64,000 bases of DNA from Apus apus (GCF_020740795.1 NC_067295.1:3286501-3350500); one strand, 5' to 3'; positions 10,616-23,394 are shown, numbered from the stretch's first letter. The notes: generated by a model not told the origin, from the sequence alone. Translations and numbers: made by a program.

Positions 10616-12568
10616 GTGAGCCCAGCAGAGGCTCCTGCAGGGAAGCACTGAACACACAGGGCACAGCAGGGTGTGCTGTTGGGTGTAAGCACTGAGCAGC
10701 TGGGAGCAGCACACCTGGGCCACCTGCAGCACAGGGTGGGTGCTGAGCACACTGTTTCCTGGCAAGCTGAGGAGAGTCTGTGTGAGTAAGGTGGGTATTA
10801 TAGGAGACAGACCCTCAGTTCTCATCTGTTTCAAAGCTAATTAGGATCACATCCAATGGGAGCAATGGGGGAATGATACCTGCCTGTTCAGCAAGCCTGA
10901 CAGCCTGAGGGTGTGCCCTGTGCCGGTCACCCCTTCTGATGTGAGGGATACCAGCACCACTAGGGAAGAGGAGCAGCTGCACAGAGATGGTTCAGTAAGG
11001 ACAGAAATAATATTTTTAAACTTGTAATTGAATTAAAGCCTACTAAGAGGAACTGAGGTCCAGACCCCTGCTGCCACCTCCATGCACTTGCCAGCATTCT
11101 CCATGTGTACTGCCTTGTATGTCCTGCCTGTGAATGCACATCTGATGACAAATAAATTATATTGCTATGAATTTTATCCTTTGTTCTACTTACAGCTCCT
11201 CACAGCAGGTAACATGAAGGGAATGGAAAGCAGGAGGGTTTTAATTTTCTTTTCTTACATTCCTAGAAGGTGCTATTGTACTAGTAGCAGTTGCAGAACA
11301 ACATACTTCAACCCAGCCTTCTTTCTATCATCTGCTGGCTTACAGTTAGACAGTGTGAATCCACACAGAGGATCAGTCACTGTGAAACTCTGACACAGGT
11401 GTGTAGGCTCAGCAGGACCTTCTCCTTGAAAAAGCCTTTTCTTGGTGTCTCCAGGTTGATCAGTGACCTCTGAGAATCACCCCAGATGATGAGCAGGATG
11501 TGTTTAATGATCACAATCTGCTGCTCAGTGAGAACATCCTCCACCATCTCACTGTGGCTGAGGTGGCAGATTTGTTACATAAAGGCCTAGGGTTGAAGTT
11601 ACAAGTTGGAGCTTTCAGGTGTTACGCATTTTTCCTGTTAGGACAGGAAACCAAGGCATTACCTTCTCTCCCTCTCCACAAGGGGACATTCTGTAAGCGT
11701 AAGTTGTGCTTTTCTTTTCCTGTTCTGTTGAGGTTCTTCATTTCTTAGCAACATACAGAGCTCCTGCCAGTCTTGTCCAGCTGCTCCAGCTCCTGGTGTT
11801 TCAGGTCATGGCTCTCCAGGAAGGGCCGAGGGGCTGCTCTGCATTTCTGGATTATCATCCAGGGGGGTAACACACCAGGCCTGAGGAAAAAATAAAATAG
11901 TGTGGGGAGTTACTGTAGTTACTGTTCTAACTACAGCTCCAAGTCAGAGAGTACTGAGAGTGCACATTCCCCTTTGAAAGTAAATTCCCTCTGTGTTATG
12001 GAGGAATGTTGCACACTCCACTGCAGAGCATCCCCATCCTGGGCAGGAAAGTGGGGGGGAGGGGGCTTGGAAGGGAGGTTTGTCCCCAGCCATTGCAACC
12101 CACTGACACCAGCCCAGGAGGATCACAGCCTGACCCCAGAGCCCTGCATGCAGCACCCACCCCTCTGATTCCCTGACACACATGACCCTTGAGACCCCTT
12201 CTCAGTCTCCCAAGTCACCTTGCACAGGTACAGCACTAATAGCCAGGATGTCACCAAGCATTTCTTTATATTATCACTAAAATTTCTTGGAAAACCAGTC
12301 CTCTCCCCTGCAGAATGGACCAATGGGTGCATTTTTAAAACAGACCTACCTGTTGTGACAGCTAAGTTGACTTTTCACCTTTTCTCCTGCAGTAAGAGAC
12401 CACAGGAAACTTGCTCATTTCTAAGTCCAGTCTCTGAGGAAAGCCATACAGTGAGGGAGCCACCCAAGGGTTAGTCCTTCTGCCATCATCACCATTCCAG
12501 GCAAGGGAAAGCTTGGCACAAAAAATTAAAGTGCCCAGGATCACAGAGGTTTGGTGAAGATTGGAAGG

Positions 12569-12609
<41 letters not shown>
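12569..12609 (+). repeat. A41 homopolymer
   Basis: Forty-one uninterrupted A residues. I saw no target-site duplication or retrocopy body upstream, so it is listed as a simple repeat. Length is likely variable or prone to assembly error. Confidence 0.95.
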
Positions 12610-12610
<1 letters not shown>

Positions 12611-13268
12611 CAGGAATGTCTTTTGTGTGGCTGGCACAAGGATATTTCAGGGCCTCCTGCCTCCTGCAGCAATGGAGTGTGTATGAGCTACAGATCTGCC
12701 CCTGGGTTACAACTCATCCAGCAGACTGGATTTGAGGAATGAATGTCAGGCATGGAAGGGCAGCCTGGCCCAGGCTTGGCCTAACCACAGCAGGATGAAG
12801 TAGCTGCATTTCTTCCCCTCCTCTCTGCCAAGGCAACTGTACATTGTTGCTATAAATAGAGACACTCTGGATCTCAGCTTCTTTTAACCTTGGAGGGAGA
12901 CAACTGGGCCACTGTACCAGAAGAGGCAAAGGGCTCTTGCCACCTAAAAACATCTCGATGAGTTTCCTCCAGCCCACCAGCCTGCTCTGGTAGGGCTGCC
13001 TCTGCAGGTGGTAAAAGCACTTGCTCAGAATTCCCACACGGGCTGCGATGCACGTCCTGCTCACACAAAAGCTGCCTCAGCAAAGTTGGAACCGTGGCCA
13101 GAGGAGCCTGCAGCAGCCTGGAGGTGGGGGCGGTTCTTGCTGCCCTCGGGGAAGATAAAGATAGGACCGAATGTGGTTTCCATCCTCAGGAAACTCCTGT
13201 CCAAGGTCAGGGCTTCAGCTGTGGAGGTCAGACTGCAGCCACCACCCTGCACCTGTGTTCATGCAGCT

Positions 13269-13274
13269 TTTATT
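13269..13274 (-). promoter_or_regulatory. TMEM11: Candidate TMEM11 distal poly(A) signal
   Basis: TTTATT on the plus strand is AATAAA on the gene strand, 1.3 kb after the TMEM11 stop. This fits a 3' UTR of about the length I associate with mammalian TMEM11. It competes with the ATTAAA at 14190-14195. Confidence 0.45.
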
Positions 13275-13975
13275 CCTGGGCTTTGCTCTCGCCTCCAAAG
13301 TCTAACACTTGAAGCTGCGCCCGGCGGGGCTGGGGAACACAAAGCCACGCCTGTTTTCCATCTGGGAGGAGGAGATTATAGACAGCAAGTTCCCATCTTT
13401 GAAAAGTGACTGGCAGATGGTGCAAAGCAGGAGACACTTTCCATTCCAAGAACAAGATTTTGACGGTTTTGAGCTAAAAGATCAGTTAATGCACAAGGTT
13501 GAATCCTAAACCTCCAGCTAACACAGTTACAAGACACACTCAGGTGGATGCCCTGCAGCAGAGGCAGGCAGCTCCAGGGTCTGCTCCAAGCAAGAGCAGT
13601 GGAATGGCCTAGTCAGGGCACAGCCCTCCCAGTGTCACCACAAAGCACACAGGGGACAGCTGGACCTTGGCAGTCCTCAGCTGCCCCGTGGTACAGCACA
13701 TGTCAGTGGAGCTGCATCCACCTAAGAACTTGTGCAGGAACTGAGCAGAGTGTTCACAGCTGGAAACTGTTCTGTTCTCCCCATTGTTCAAAGGAATCAT
13801 GGTTGGAGGTGGCAAGGGAGCAAGATTTGGACACCTTTAGCTCTGACCATCAATGTTTAAGCAATTACCAAGAAGATATAAACACTGGAGTAAGAACTAA
13901 GCCTCTTCCAAGAAGCACAACTCACCAAGCAAGAGGGAAAGCAACGCTTTACAGCTGTTCCTTCAACAGATGGAT

Positions 13976-14019
13976 GCTGTGAAGTAACATAGAAGCTGCT
14001 GTGAAGTAACATGGAGGCT
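13976..14019. repeat. 22-bp tandem duplication
   Basis: Copies at 13976-13997 and 13998-14019 share gctgtgaagtaacat and differ at two positions. The site lies in the presumed TMEM11 3' UTR. Confidence 0.9.
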
Positions 14020-14189
14020 GCTGCCATGTGCAGTGGACAAGAGGAATACCAGGTCTGTGTGTGAGCATGCATCAATCAGCACCATCACTGGAGTTCTCAG
14101 AGCAAGGCCTCCATCCCCTGGAAGCACACTATAAAAAGGGAACTATGGTAACAGTAACAAGAGATCAAGAGCATTTGAAATTCTCATCC

Positions 14190-14195
14190 TTTAAT
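14190..14195 (-). promoter_or_regulatory. TMEM11: Candidate TMEM11 proximal poly(A) signal (ATTAAA)
   Basis: TTTAAT on the plus strand is the common variant ATTAAA on the gene strand, about 390 bases after the stop. Its use is not provable from sequence. Confidence 0.4.
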
Positions 14196-14581
14196 GGTCA
14201 ATGGTAACTTCTGGCTGGTTCTGTGTAATACAATTAAACAATATACTTAAATGTTTCAAAAAAAAAAAACAAAACAACAACAACAGAAAAAAAAGCTCTC
14301 ACACCCCCTCTTCCTATAACTTTCTTTCATCAACATTCCACTGCTGGATTGGACTCCCCTGGCCTGACATACAGCTCTCAAGTCACCACACATCCACATC
14401 TTAAGTGTAACGAAGAACTGAAAAACCTTGGTGCACCAGTGATGTGTTATTTTAAAAATAACAGCTCTATTAAACCAAATCCTTCCCAGTCTCCACTGCT
14501 TCTCAAAAGAGGAAAAACAAAACGTTACTGTGGGAGTCTTAATACACTTGTCTTTGTGGGTTTCTCTCTTCCCTGCTGAAG

Positions 14582-15098
14582 TCATACAGCATAGAGTTCA
14601 TAGATCTTCTTTACACAGTACACCAGGGCAGCCAGTGCTATCGTGTTGTGCAGTCTCTTTCTGTGCAGGTCGTCCTTCCTCACCAGCACCACGGGGGTGG
14701 AGGAGGTGAGCGTATGCAGGGGCAGGCGGGAAAGTTTATAGGCGTCATACTCCACTTGGTACTTGCAACAGGGATCAAACTGCCAGGAGATACCATAGAG
14801 GGTGCAGCAAGCCACGCTCAGCACACCAGCGGGCAGGGAGATGTAGTGAGAATAATCTACTGGAAGTGCCAGAGGAGTGAAGAGGCAGGTTGTGCCCGCC
14901 AGCACGGCTGTCTTGTGCAGGCAGTTCCCCACGGTGATCCAGCGCGCCGTTTCGTCCCCGATGCGCGTGGGCTCGATCACGATGTACTTGTACTGCGCCT
15001 CCAGGGCCTGCTCCAGCTCGTACTCAAACTGGTCCTGAGCATTCTCCCCGTTGTAGATCTCATGCACGATGTAACAGTCCGTGGAGGACAAGGTGACC
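14582..15098 (-). CDS. TMEM11: TMEM11 coding exon 2 (most of the protein)
   Basis: On the minus strand the acceptor is ttttaacag before 15098, and the stop TGA lies at 14584-14582. It encodes residues 22-193, including STDCYIVHEIYNGENAQDQF and both membrane segments. Confidence 0.97.
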
Positions 15099-18000
15099 CT
15101 GTTAAAAGGAAACAGAGAATTGAAACTACAGAGCTTCAAGGCAGACTTTTTGCCCGACCCGGCTGTGGGAAGAGGAGAAAAATGTGAGGGCAGCCCCCTG
15201 GGGTCAGTCCCTGCCTCTGATCAGCAAGCAGCAGCTTTTCAAAAAATCAACATTCACATCAGCTAATTACACCTGTGGCACATGAAGTCCTCCCGAAGTG
15301 AAGCAACTTCTTTTTCCTTACCTTTTCCTAACTTGGAGGAACTAGAACATTTTGAAACAACAATCTCGTTAACAATCTTGAGGTGGTTCCTCACACTGAT
15401 CCCCCAGCAGTTTTTCTAGAGATACTGGGAGTGTCACAGCTTAGGAACCACACCAGGTCAATGAACAAACCAGACAGACTTAAGGGGCTTCACTGAAAAT
15501 AAGACTCATCCATCAAAGCTGGGAAGGGACTTTTGACAAGGGCTTGTAGCAAGAGGACAAGAGGTAATGGATTGAAACTGGAAGAGGGGAGATTTAGGTG
15601 AGACTTTAGGAAGAAATTTGTAGTGTGAGGGTGGTGAGACACTGGCCCAGGTTGCCCAGGGAGGCTGTGGATGCCCCATCCCTGGGAAGTGTCCAAGGGC
15701 AGGTTGGATGGGGCTTGGAACAACCTAGTCTGGTGGGAGGTGTCCCTGCCCATGCAAGGGGGTTGGGACTGGATGATCTTTAAGGTCCCTTCCAACTCAA
15801 ACCAGTCCAGGATTCTACGACCAAGAGGTCAAGTTGCACTAGAAGGTTTTGAGAGATGAAGCACCTTCAGATGAAGATGTTTGCTTTCTCCCCACACTAA
15901 CTACCTCCTTGCCACTGATGCAGCTCACTATTTAGTCCTCCAGAGTAACTCCAACCTGGTAAACCCATAGTAAATCCAACAAGGATGGCCAAGAAACACT
16001 GCTGGAAGTGAAGGTGAAAAAAGTAGCAGAGCACTGTTACAGAACAATCCACTCCTGCTGAAATAGGGCACAGCAAAGCAAGACAGGAAGATGTTTTTAA
16101 CCCAGGCAGGCTTTAACAGCAAAGAACCAGCTGCTGGCTTTACCTTGGAACATGCTCCCTTCTGAGAGAGGATTCCCAACACTTGTTGCAGCTTTTAAGT
16201 GCCTAAAATCACTTCAGGTTCCACCTTCATCACACACACCACTGCAGATGCAGCTACATTAACCTAACAGGCTGCTAAGAAAGAGGATTATGTCTGTTCA
16301 CCTGCACTGAGGAAGGGTAAAACCTTGGTTCATTAGAACAACCCAAAGTCCTTGTTTCTAAGCAAAATAAATAACCATTTCTGACATACTTGTGCTTATC
16401 CAGAACAAAACTGAGCACATGGCCCCCCAAGGATAAAAATGTCAAGCAGATTCCTTTAGCAGAAGGAGAACAAATCACACACACATTTGACCTCATCACA
16501 GCAGACAAAGCAAACTCACCCCAAGAGTATTTAGAACCCCTTGCTACTGCTGGGCTGGAGGATGGAACTAGTGCTTTTTGCTCCATTAGTACAATGGTGC
16601 TTCTTTGCATGCACTGGGAAATAAGGGAGAGAAAACAACCCACTGGCAAGCTGCTGTGTCACCAGACATCCCCCCTAACTGCAGCCCCGTTCATGCTGCA
16701 AAGGCCATCTGGAAACAGGAATATTGTTAAATTACAGGCTGTTGCCAGAAGTAGCTGCTTTTGTGAACAGCAGCAAACATATCAAGCAGCAGGACCCAAG
16801 TTGCACCAGCCCCTCTCCAAGCAGAATAATAAGCAGTTTCAATAAAAGGCTGGCTGGAATTTATATAAACTACAAGGAAAACTCAACTTACAGATTAGTT
16901 ATGGAGTTCTCTGCAGTGTGTTTCCCCCTTGGCTGTTCACAGGTAGAAAGACAAATAAAAATCCACCTGAATGTGTCCCAGGGGCTCCTTTCAGGCCATC
17001 ATCTTGTCAGACATTGTTTGGAAAATTAGTTAACCCTTTCAGCACAGGATGTGGTGGGCTCTGACATTCTGTAGTGAATTGGCAAGTATTTGAAGAAAAA
17101 TTCTGAGGGACAGCACCTACACAGAAGTTTTAGAGTATTGCATCTCTACAGAAGTGCTTCAGCCAACATTCCAGAGTTCCTAACAAAGAATTAGTTAACC
17201 AGGTGTTATTCTCATACATTAGGGATGCAGCTGGGAATGATTTTTTTGCCAGGGATTTTTTTTTCTTGATGACAACTGTTCCAAGTGCAGCTTATTCCAG
17301 ATAAAAAATTCCAGTTTAGTTGCAAAACACATGCTGAGACTTAAGGTAACTCCATAAAACACCACCAATAGACTATGTGAAACCACTTCCTGAGGCATCA
17401 TGACTTCAGGGACAAGCCATTCTGAAGCTGGAAGCTGACCCAGGGTTAACACAACCCTCCAGATAAAACTGGTATTTCCTACCAAAAAACATCTTCAGCA
17501 TTTTGTTCCCCCAAGGGCTGCAAAATGGAGAAGCAAAATCCAAATTCTATTAGGAACTCTACAGAAGTTTTGGAACAGCACAATAGCCCAGTCACCCTAG
17601 GATCTCCCTGCCATCACTGGAACAACAAGGGTAAAGCAAGAACATTTCTTCTCTGCCTGTAGAAAAGCCACAGGGAACTGGGCTTCTAACTCTTAAGAAT
17701 TAAGTAACTACATTTTGTGGGACTTCTCCAGGCTCAGCATCAGGCCAGATGGCACTAACTGATCAGCATAATTTCTCCTCGCTCAGATCTTGCCTGTTCC
17801 TCCCTCTGAATACCCTTTCAAAAGCAGACACATACCACAGGCAACAGCATCACAGAGAGCAGGAATCCAACAGACTTTGGCCAGAGGCACTACTGTCCAT
17901 CGCTTCTGGAAATCGTTTGGCTTGCAGGCTCTGGGGCTTTATAACAATAAAGTCAAGAAAAGCACAATCTTCCTGAGCCAAAACAAGCAGAACTTAAACT

Positions 18001-21000
18001 ATGTTCTGTTGAAAAAGACACCGGGAACTAAACTGCACAAAGGCTTTATCCTTGAGAGGCCCCCTAATTATGCTGTTCCCCCATATTAGGCCTCTAATAT
18101 CAGAATAAATCTGTACCACAGTGCTGAAGCTGCAAATGGGCAATCAAAAAACAAAGGACAAAGAATGAAAAACTAGGAGCTCAAACAACAGGACATGTGA
18201 AGAGTGAACAACCCAAGCAGAAAGTCTCTGCTTCTGGAGCAGAGGAAGTGAGTTTATCATGTAGTATTTCCACACCAGAACTGGCTCCTGGTTTGATTTC
18301 AGCTGATACAGGAGGAGACACTGCTGAGATACATGAGCTTGAGAAGGTTTTAGACCTTGTTGGCCTGCAGAGCAGGACCCAGGACCTTGCTCCACAGAGG
18401 CCATCTCTCCTGACACAGCCTTTCCATTGAGCACAGGCAGCTGCACATGAACAAATCCAGTCAAGAGACACTGGATCTGCTCTAACACCAGGGGCTATGG
18501 AGTCCACCTTCCTGAGCTTGTTCCCCAGCCATGACACACAAAAATGCAGAGCTATGCAATCAACTCCATGCTGGGCTCCACCCATTTTCAACGGGCTTGA
18601 TTTTATATGAACTCCATTTTACTTAAAAGAATAATAAATAACCAGTGTCAGAGAGGACCTAGCTCCCCAAGTCATAAAATGCTGCCCCATGTTCACAAGT
18701 CCAGCACACTATTTACTACAGACCAGAACCTAAATCCAGTTCTTGATATTACTCAATCAAGTTATTTTCCAGGACTTGTCTTTCCCACCCCAAAAAAGAG
18801 GGCTAAGGTAAAAAGCTGTACAGCTGCTCTGAGAGAACAGCTCTGGACCTTCTCCCCAAACAGTTCACCCTACTGCAGCTTCATGCATTCTGTATTTGAA
18901 AAACGTTAAGTTTCTCATTCCTGGTGCCAAATGAATGCATGGATGGGGGAATGTTTGGGAGCTCTCAAGGATCTGGCTTGGCAGGATGAAAATAGTTTAA
19001 AATCACTGATGTAAAATTTTGGTATTGCCCAAGTTATAAATAAGGAATCAGTTGAGAGCAGAGCTACCACCAGCAGGAGGGGCAGAAGTGTCTGTGTGAG
19101 CTATAGGGCAAGCTTCAAATTACATTTGGATTATCTTCCTAACATGGGAATATCAGAGAGCTCCAGGAGAGGGGTGCTGCAGCTGCCTGAACAATAGCAG
19201 CTCCAGCAGTTTCCCAGCTACAGCCCTCAAAGCAGCTCCACTGCTCGGCCTCCAGCTTGGGAGCAGCCTCTTGAAAACAGCAGCCTGGCTTCTACTTAAG
19301 TTTGAAATGGATACTCTTTCTGTATGAAGAAATAAACAACCTTCTAAGGAGGAGGCACGATGCCACTCCATGTGAAAAGACCTTAAGTTTTGCCAGGTGC
19401 CAACTGGCAAAAAGAGAAACAAGTGAAGAGTGGTGAAAACAGGGCAGATGACAACACCCTGGGAGAAAAGCCAGCATCCTCCTGCCACTGTCCACTTGCA
19501 GGGGAGAATGACTGAGCCTCAGGAGTTTGCTGCCCTCAGCCTAATGGCATTCCTCCACCTGCCAGATGGACTTTTGGCAAGGGTTTCAAGTCATCCAGCT
19601 ATCTCCATGCTGCAAAACGTTCAGAACCACAACTGGAAACAATCTCCATCTGCACAAGGCACAGGCAGGGTTCTGTGCAAAAGAGTTCTTACAAGTTTTG
19701 TGTTTCAAGAAGAATGTTCCTGGACAGCAGTACCACCCAGAGCACCAAACATACATTCAGATTAGCTGCAAATGAAGACTAGTCTGATTAGTAGTTAAAA
19801 AAACAAGAAAGGAGAGGCTTGCAGCAGTGTGTGATAACACCCAACACAAGCAACACATGCACAAAATCTAGTTTAACAATCCACAGAGGGACTTTGTGCT
19901 GGCTGGGCAAGTGAGCTGCAGAAAATGGACATTACAGGTGGCCAAAGCACTGCCTGGTGTCACTATTAGCATCTCAGCCAAGCTTGAGTATGTCCATGAA
20001 GTCAAGGCATGACAAATTCAAACACTAAACTTCCCTCCCCCCCACATAAAACCTTCCTGAAATTTAATTTCAATACTAAGGAATGAGCTCTAGTCTGGGG
20101 CTTTAATTCTCAGTGGAAATGCCCCACCTCCTATTTTTTCTACTCAAGAGAGCTCCAGAATATGATGTACAGGAAGTACCAACATATCTGAGCTTAAACA
20201 CCTGAAGAAATGTTTCTGTGCTGAATGGCTGCATGATCCACCAGTCTCAGTCCTTTCCACACAGGCATTAAAGTGGAGAAAGAACAGGAAAAAAGTAGCA
20301 AGAAAGCAAGATTTTTGTTCAAAGAATATACCTTAGATACAAATAGGAAAGAGAACAGAGGAACAGAGGTGAGATCTTCAGGTAGCTTCAGCAAGGGAAG
20401 ACAAAACTAAGGAAAACATCACCAGATCATAAGAAAAAAACCTCCAGCCTCCAGACAAGTAGGAGGTGTCAATTTTAAGTCAACTAATGATTAGCCAGGC
20501 TAATAGAAACAGGTCAATCATTGCTGCAAGCAAACAGAGCACCAGAAATCTGAGCAGTGCAGGTAGTGAAAGCAGAGCCCTCTTTAAGGGGGCAGAGCAG
20601 CCAATCCAAGCAGTGGTGGGGACATGAAAGCTGCTCTTTCTGGAGTTTGTTAGAACATCTCCCAGGGGAACAAATACTATTCTGTCCTGTGTTCTGGCCT
20701 GCTGAATTTTATACAAAAACACTAAGTACAATTCAGTGTCTGTTCTGTATAAAAAAGTTGTTTTGGTCTACAGATTAACAATTCCCTTTAGACAGTCTCC
20801 ATTAAAGAGTCTATCCAGAATGAAGAAAAAGCAAATATTTATTTGGTTCTCTTCAGTGTTTTGGGTTATTTTCTTTAACCTTATTATTTCACCACCAGAG
20901 TGCCAGCTGGAGTTCACAGCCAGCATTCTTTGAAATTTATGTCCTTACACTTAGTCCTACTGAGGAAAGCACTTTTTGACCAGTGACAGACTTCCTTGTA

Positions 21001-23140
21001 TCAATAAAGTCATTTATGAAGGGATACAGCCTGCACAGTTGCTAGACCTTCTGGGTTTTTTTTTTTCAAACCAAAGCTGGACTAGGTCTAAGAGACAGAG
21101 TTTATTCACTACTGAGTCTCCTCACCCCACCTCCCAACACACAGATGCCTTTCAGACTAGCTGGCTGACAACTAGAACAACTCCTTGAAGTAGCTCATTT
21201 ATCAGGACAGCTGGATTAGCATATTCAGTTCAAAGGAATGTGTCTTTGGACAGGAATCCTGCCCAGTGCAAGAGAAATGTATTCACTGTGTCAAAAGCAG
21301 ATGTCATCATTTGATGACATCAGGTCTGTCAGTGCTGCCTTTCACACCACTGCCAGCAGCCAGACCAGATCAGCTGGTGTGATTCAGGATTAGCCACTGA
21401 TGGAGAGAGGCAGAGGCCCAGTCATGGGTATCTCCAGCTCTGCAACTGCAGGGAAGCACCAGTATCTACCTGACATCACCCAACACCCATGAAAGGATGA
21501 CCTTCCATCACGTTCATACAGGATGACACCTACAAAGAACCACCAGCTTTTGATGGGCTTGTGACTGGTGTGGCTGCTGTTCTGCTTTGTCACTTCTCTG
21601 CTTTCTCATACAGCTCTCATTGCCAAGGGAAGAATAATAAATGCTGCAGATTCATGAAGTAACTCATGTTTATGAATGAGCATTTTTGATCATAAGATCA
21701 AGAGTAATCATGGCTTAAACAGTCCCCTCAAACGACAATTAGATTATTGAAACTTTCACATTTACAAGCTTACAACTCATTTGGAAGTCTGCATCAATTT
21801 TCATCCTGGTAGAATAATTTTCATTGAGGTTATTAAGTGCCCTTTTCCATATTTTACTTCTTTTTTTTTGTCACTTCTGCTGGGAGGACATGTCTGCCTT
21901 ATGGAAACTCCACAAGAAAACTCCCCACCTCGTGTGTTTAGTGCTGGGGCAGGTGCCAGTGCTGGGTGCAGGCAGCTTTACCACTGAGCTCTGGGGTATT
22001 CTTAGTTGTTTATATCAACTAGACTGATGCAGTAATTCCATTGGCCCTTCCAGTTCAATTACTTTTAAATTCCCTGAACACAGACAGCATTCCTGCAATT
22101 CAAATCAGCGCCAGAATTTTAAGGGCTACTTGTGGCTCTCCTTGGCTACACAGATTCAATACCATCAAAACCAACAGTGTTGAGTTACAGCAAGGAAACA
22201 AAATAAGCAAAAGGCACAGCAAAAAAGTAGAAGAGATAATCAGATTCTCTCAGTAAGGACAAAAGAAAACTCCTCACAATAAAAACACAGCAGCTGCTGG
22301 TTACATCAGTCAGCCCTGGGGCAAAACAGGGAAAACGCCAACGTAAGGAAATACAGGAATTAACCAGACATTTTAAGTAGGTAAAGAACTCTGCATACAG
22401 ATTTTAAAGTAGCTCAACAAGATTTTCCTCTGTCTGTTTTTTTCTTGGTTTAAAGTTATGATTCCCAAACTTCTACAGCTACTCGGTGGGTAGTTCCAGC
22501 ATGTCCTGGCTGCTCCTCCGTCCTGACAGAGGCAAAGAGAGAGCGTTACCGAGCTCTCTGCGAGCGGCCATCCCCGGCCCCACGGGTGGGGGCAGAGCGG
22601 CAGCTCCGCCGTGACCCCCCGGGCGGCCGGGACCGCCGCAGCCGCCCGCAGCAGGAGGTCACCCTGGAGGACTCGTCGCTGCCTTTAAAAATAGCCGCGG
22701 AAGGAGCCTCCCCGGGCCTGCCCTCCCTCCTCCACCCCGACCCCCAGCGCCGCATCCCCGCGCCGGGCAGGGCTGCGGCCGCCGCTCCCCTGCGGGCCGC
22801 GCTGACCTTCCCCGGCCCCTTCTGCCGCCTCATCCCCGCGCCCGCCCGCAGCAGCAGCAGGACCGCGGGCCGCGGCGAGCCCCTCCGTCCCGGGCCCGCC
22901 TCAGCGGGGCCGCCTCCCCCACCCGCCCTACCCGGCCACGCTCTCCTCAGCAGGGCCCCCGCCCTTGCCCCGGGGTCGCGGGGAGCCCCGGGCGGCCGCA
23001 GCTCACCTCCTGCCGCTCGCTGCCCGCCCGAGGCGCCCCAGCCGCCCCGCAGCCCCCGCCCCAGCCGCCGCTCACCTCTCCCGGCCGCCACCGCTGCTGG
23101 TGCTGCCGGGGCCAGCGCGCCTCCTTCCCCACGCCGCCAT
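14582..23140 (-). CDS. TMEM11: TMEM11, mitochondrial transmembrane protein 11
   Basis: Two coding exons, 23140-23076 and 15098-14582, join in frame (AG|G, Arg22) to give 193 aa; the human protein is 192 aa. The start MAAWGRRR matches the mammalian N-terminus. After a Gly/Ser/Arg-rich leader come a conserved acidic region (residues 33-75) and two membrane segments at about 84-101 and 107-127, separated by a short DYSHY loop. A basic C-terminal domain ending KKIYELYAV follows. Family knowledge: the relative of Drosophila PMI, it affects cristae shape, associates with MICOS components, and more recently has been placed with BNIP3/BNIP3L in mitophagy control. The gene is complete, with a CpG-island promoter and one 7,977-bp intron. 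It converges with DHRS7B. Confidence 0.97.
15545..15822 (+). mobile_element. CR1 LINE 3' fragment (plus)
   Basis: It starts near 'gacaagaggtaatgg', runs through 'gagggtggtgagacactgg', 'gggcaggttggatggggctt' and 'aaggtcccttccaactc', and ends in 'ccaggattctacga'. It is 5' truncated. It lies antisense to TMEM11 inside its intron, 0.45 kb from the exon 2 acceptor. Confidence 0.92.
21300..21321. repeat. Perfect 22-bp inverted repeat
   Basis: GATGTCATCA, a TT spacer, then TGATGACATC. It is a near-complete palindrome in the TMEM11 intron; each arm holds a CRE/AP-1-like half-site (TGAC). Confidence 0.9.
23076..23140 (-). CDS. TMEM11: TMEM11 coding exon 1
   Basis: The ATG at 23140-23138 sits in an AAGATGGCGGC context, followed by 65 coding bases ending GAGAG before donor GTGAGC. 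It encodes MAAWGRRRAGPGSTSS and a Gly/Arg stretch. The match to the mammalian start fixes the initiation codon despite the frame being open upstream. Confidence 0.95.
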
Positions 23141-23145
23141 CTTGG
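23133..23145 (-). promoter_or_regulatory. TMEM11: YY1-like site overlapping the TMEM11 start codon
   Basis: On the gene strand the sequence is CCAAGATGGCGGC, the known YY1 consensus AANATGGCGGC that often covers start codons of housekeeping and mitochondrial genes. Confidence 0.6.
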
Positions 23146-23204
23146 AGACACTCGGCTCGCAAATGTCTCCGCCAAGGGACCCCAGGCCCGCCGCGACGCC
23201 CGAC

Positions 23205-23328
23205 GGGAAATGTAGTGCGCGGGGGCAGGGGGAACCACCCGGAGGGCGGGGAAGCCTCAGGGGCGGACTACAAGTCCCACAGTGCCCCGCGCCACCACCC
23301 GGCCGCGGGGGCCCCTGGGACGGGTAGT
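23205..23328. promoter_or_regulatory. Three ZNF143/SBS-like motifs upstream of TMEM11
   Basis: GGGAAATGTAGT at 23205-23216 (reverse of ACTACATTTCCC), ACTACAAGTCCC at 23267-23278, and GGGACGGGTAGT at 23317-23328 (reverse of ACTACCCGTCCC). They resemble the ACTACAATTCCC core bound by ZNF143 at CpG-island promoters. They sit 65-190 bases upstream of the ATG. Confidence 0.55.
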
Positions 23329-23394
23329 CCCCTGGGCGGGGGCGGGGGCGGCGGGGCCGGACGGGGCCTCCTGCCACCAGCGGCGGGAAGAGCG

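Larger units (their letters stand above)
10299..13268. other. Convergent intergenic spacer DHRS7B/TMEM11
   Basis: No coding exon was recognised. It contains an 8-bp-arm hairpin (10593-10615) and the A41 tract. Genes on both sides point into it, so its edges may include longer 3' UTR forms; AATAAA also occurs on the plus strand near 11152. Confidence 0.6.
15099..23075 (-). other. TMEM11 intron 1
   Basis: An 8-kb intron. It contains one CR1 copy (15545-15822), a perfect 22-bp inverted repeat (21300-21321) and otherwise AT-moderate DNA. Open frames up to 151 codons show no recognisable domain. The end nearest exon 1 (22540-23075) is part of the CpG island. Confidence 0.9.

Noticed and set aside
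12569-12609. A41 tract as the tail of a processed retrogene or SINE
   Set aside because: No gene-like body upstream and no flanking direct repeats were found; it is kept as a simple homopolymer.
14648-15187. 179-codon plus-strand open frame
   Set aside because: It is antisense to TMEM11 exon 2, a shadow of the real coding exon.
15490-15795. 101-codon minus-strand open frame
   Set aside because: It is the reverse strand of the CR1 copy; the same false peptide pattern appears at the 1.4 and 50.5 kb copies.
22546-22560. Possible minus-strand splice donor (GTAACG) suggesting a second TMEM11 5' exon
   Set aside because: One weak donor without a defined exon or acceptor; the donor at 23075 fully explains the gene.
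22546-23238. 230-codon minus and 209-codon plus open frames over the TMEM11 CpG island
   Set aside because: Stop-poor CpG-island composition; no domain, and they conflict with the well-supported TMEM11 exon 1 frame.
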